The notes under the pieces are model-generated. The model searched no databases. It was not told the origin of the DNA and worked only from the letters and a program-made list of their open reading frames with translations. 64,000 nt of DNA from contig NZ_CP025117.1 of the NCBI RefSeq assembly GCF_002831645.1, positions 3,549,001 through 3,613,000 on the forward strand. Reading direction: 5' to 3'. This DNA is from Olleya sp. Bg11-27 (lineage in GTDB: Bacteria; Bacteroidota; Bacteroidia; Flavobacteriales; Flavobacteriaceae). Each line of letters begins with the position of its first letter. Position 1 is the first letter of the stretch. Below, one piece after another: positions 62,356 to 64,000 of this stretch. Made by a program: the position numbers and the translations under genes.

Positions 62356-64000
62356 TTATTTCTTATAATATTGGACATATTTTCTATAAGAAAAGAAACC
62401 AATAATAGCCACAATACCTAATGCTATAGCTATAAATTTAAAGCTTACAATTTGATCTCCACTAGCATAACTATGCAATCCAGAAAGGTAGAAGTTAACC
62501 CCAAAATAAGTCATTAATATAGTACTAAATGTAATAATTGCCATTAAGTTAAAAAACCAACGCCCACGTAAACCCGGCACTAATCGCATGTGTATCACAA
62601 ACGCATACAACATGATACTAATAAGCGCCCAAGTTTCCTTTGGATCCCAGCCCCAATAACGCCCCCAACTTTCGTTGGCCCATTGTCCACCAAGAAAATT
62701 ACCTATCGTCAGCATTACTAAACCAACCGTTAAAGACATTTCTGTTATAATAGTTAATTCTTTAATATTAATATCCATTTTAGATTTGTTCGCTTTGTTT
62801 GTTAGTATCATTAATACTAAAGACACAACACCTAATATCATCCCTAAGGTAAACGGTCCATAACTTGCTACAATAACAGCAACATGTATCATTAACCAAT
62901 AACTATCTAATACTGGTTGTAAATTCGCAATAGCTGGATCCATCCAATTCCAATGCGCAATCATTAATATCATTGCAGTAACAAAAGCAGTAGATGCTAA
63001 AGTCAAATCACTTTTTCTACCAAAGGCTAAACCAAAAAACATTGTTGCCCACGCTACATATATCATAGACTCGTAAGCATCACTCCAAGGCGCATGCCCC
63101 GAAATATACCAACGCGCTATCAATCCTGCTGTATGTAATATAAATAGCCCTAAAATGATAAATTTAAAAACAATAACACTTTTATTTAACCACGTATTGC
63201 TCGTTTTAAAAATCTGCCAAACAAGTAACACAAACAAGAGTGTTCCAGCGTACATATACCAACTAAACAACTTTTTAAATACATCATATTTATTATATAA
63301 TATCTCTGCATTTATTTTACTTTCACTAAGCATTACTGTCGCCCCTACCTTACTTTGAGACGTCTTAAAGGCGTCTAATAACTTTTCAGATTTAGTATAA
63401 TCGTTTGTCTTTTTAGCTTCATTTAAAGTATACAAATACCAATCAAAACCAGACCCTATAAAACTACCATAAGTTGTGTCTGTAATTTTTTGATTGTACC
63501 CTTCATTTTTATATTCGAAAGGCGAAATCCATTTATTGTTCTCATCCTCCGGAACAGGAAATATCTTAAGTGAACGTCCTTCAATAGCATTACTCAGCAA
63601 ATTGATACGCTGATTAGTCTCCATGAATTCTTTCTGAATCCCTGTTTGAGATTTTACCGCAGATGCTTCCTCTAAATACGGGTCCAATTTATACTTAAAA
63701 TCTTCCGTAAAGAAATCTAATAATCTAGCGAATTCCTGATCCTTAGGAATACCAATAACACTTCTAATCGAATCTGATTTATGTGCCTTCAAATAAATAA
63801 TTGGCACATTATACCATAACATTGGACTTTCTTGAATACTCAAGAAAATTTGATTAGCCGTCATTCCTTCATAAGTCTCATGCTTTGTCAACTTTCTTAA
63901 CAACTCTGAAGCATAAGTATCAATAGGCATCATACGCCCATCTAAATCTTGAATTACAATATGCCCAAACTTATCCGCATGTGCTTTAGGTGCAACATTA
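62356..64000 (-). CDS. ccsA: cytochrome c biogenesis protein, CcsBA type, 3' part (5' end outside window)
   Basis: The frame is open through the right edge (GHIVIQDLDGRMMPIDTY), so the 5' end is outside; the ATG at 63933 is internal. The visible 548 residues hold a ResB-like periplasmic part followed by the CcsA channel: several membrane segments and the WWD haem-handling motif GGQWANESWGRYWGWDPKET, with conserved His in AHWNW and IHVAV. It exports haem and attaches it to c-type cytochromes (system II). In Bacteroidota ResB and CcsA are fused, as here. Terminator downstream. Confidence 0.88.
   Translation of the reverse strand, partial: NVAPKAHADKFGHIVIQDLDGRMMPIDTYASELLRKLTKHETYEGMTANQIFLSIQESPMLWYNVPIIYLKAHKSDSIRSVIGIPKDQEFARLLDFFTEDFKYKLDPYLEEASAVKSQTGIQKEFMETNQRINLLSNAIEGRSLKIFPVPEDENNKWISPFEYKNEGYNQKITDTTYGSFIGSGFDWYLYTLNEAKKTNDYTKSEKLLDAFKTSQSKVGATVMLSESKINAEILYNKYDVFKKLFSWYMYAGTLLFVLLVWQIFKTSNTWLNKSVIVFKFIILGLFILHTAGLIARWYISGHAPWSDAYESMIYVAWATMFFGLAFGRKSDLTLASTAFVTAMILMIAHWNWMDPAIANLQPVLDSYWLMIHVAVIVASYGPFTLGMILGVVSLVLMILTNKANKSKMDINIKELTIITEMSLTVGLVMLTIGNFLGGQWANESWGRYWGWDPKETWALISIMLYAFVIHMRLVPGLRGRWFFNLMAIITFSTILMTYFGVNFYLSGLHSYASGDQIVSFKFIAIALGIVAIIGFFSYRKYVQYYKK

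Overview
The window is chromosomal DNA of a marine-type member of the Flavobacteriaceae (Bacteroidota). It is AT-rich. Promoters carry the Bacteroidota -7 box TAnnTTTG, for example before tRNA-His and the M28 peptidase gene. Many products are secreted or lipoproteins, including a Por/T9SS-sorted protein, TonB receptor, DUF3108, HYC_CC_PP and WG-repeat proteins, and a bacillithiol deacetylase is present. No genus can be fixed from the sequence alone.

Layout. 1-5320 is an accessory cluster of small hypothetical genes around a SUFU-domain protein and a DUF6624 protein; it looks like an immunity-gene island of a polymorphic-toxin locus whose toxin lies outside the window or is lost. 5442-10000 holds an AraC regulator/MFS pair, a decayed lipoprotein copy, a thioredoxin-like lipoprotein and a coiled-coil secreted protein. 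10200-16500 is core: pheT, DUF2007, an ABC-F ATPase and a thioredoxin-fold lipoprotein. 16570-20410 is a minus-strand metal operon (HYC_CC_PP, HMA-MauE, TonB receptor, periplasmic HMA). 20530-23571 holds DUF3108, a membrane protein and an M28 peptidase.

23572-37000 is a defence and mobile region. It carries a complete Wadjet anti-plasmid system (jetABCD), two 715-nt ORF-less group II introns on the minus strand (the first split by an IS407-group IS3 element with a 4-bp target duplication), a TPR protein, a small secreted protein and two IS110 remnants. The accessory genes here are separated by related intergenic repeats that begin GCYAACA and end near ACGTTRGC, giving an array like integron cassettes. 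Both introns sit at the same position in two of these repeats, opposite to the genes. I consider this the most interesting part of the window.

35324-46083 holds a Crp/Fnr regulator with an NAD(P)H oxidoreductase, a cupin, a WG-repeat protein, a TPR histidine kinase, a small stress operon (Hsp20, DUF2158-like, lipoprotein) and a DKNYY protein. 46650-53560 is a surface-protein cluster: a T9SS protein with duplicated carbohydrate-binding modules, a G8-domain beta-helix protein, a beta-helix lipoprotein and a G8 paralogue reduced to a pseudogene. 53840-64000 is mostly core: PLP enzymes, tRNA-His, bshB1, rlmF, mscL, three very small genes and the 3' part of a ccsBA-type cytochrome c biogenesis gene that runs off the right edge.
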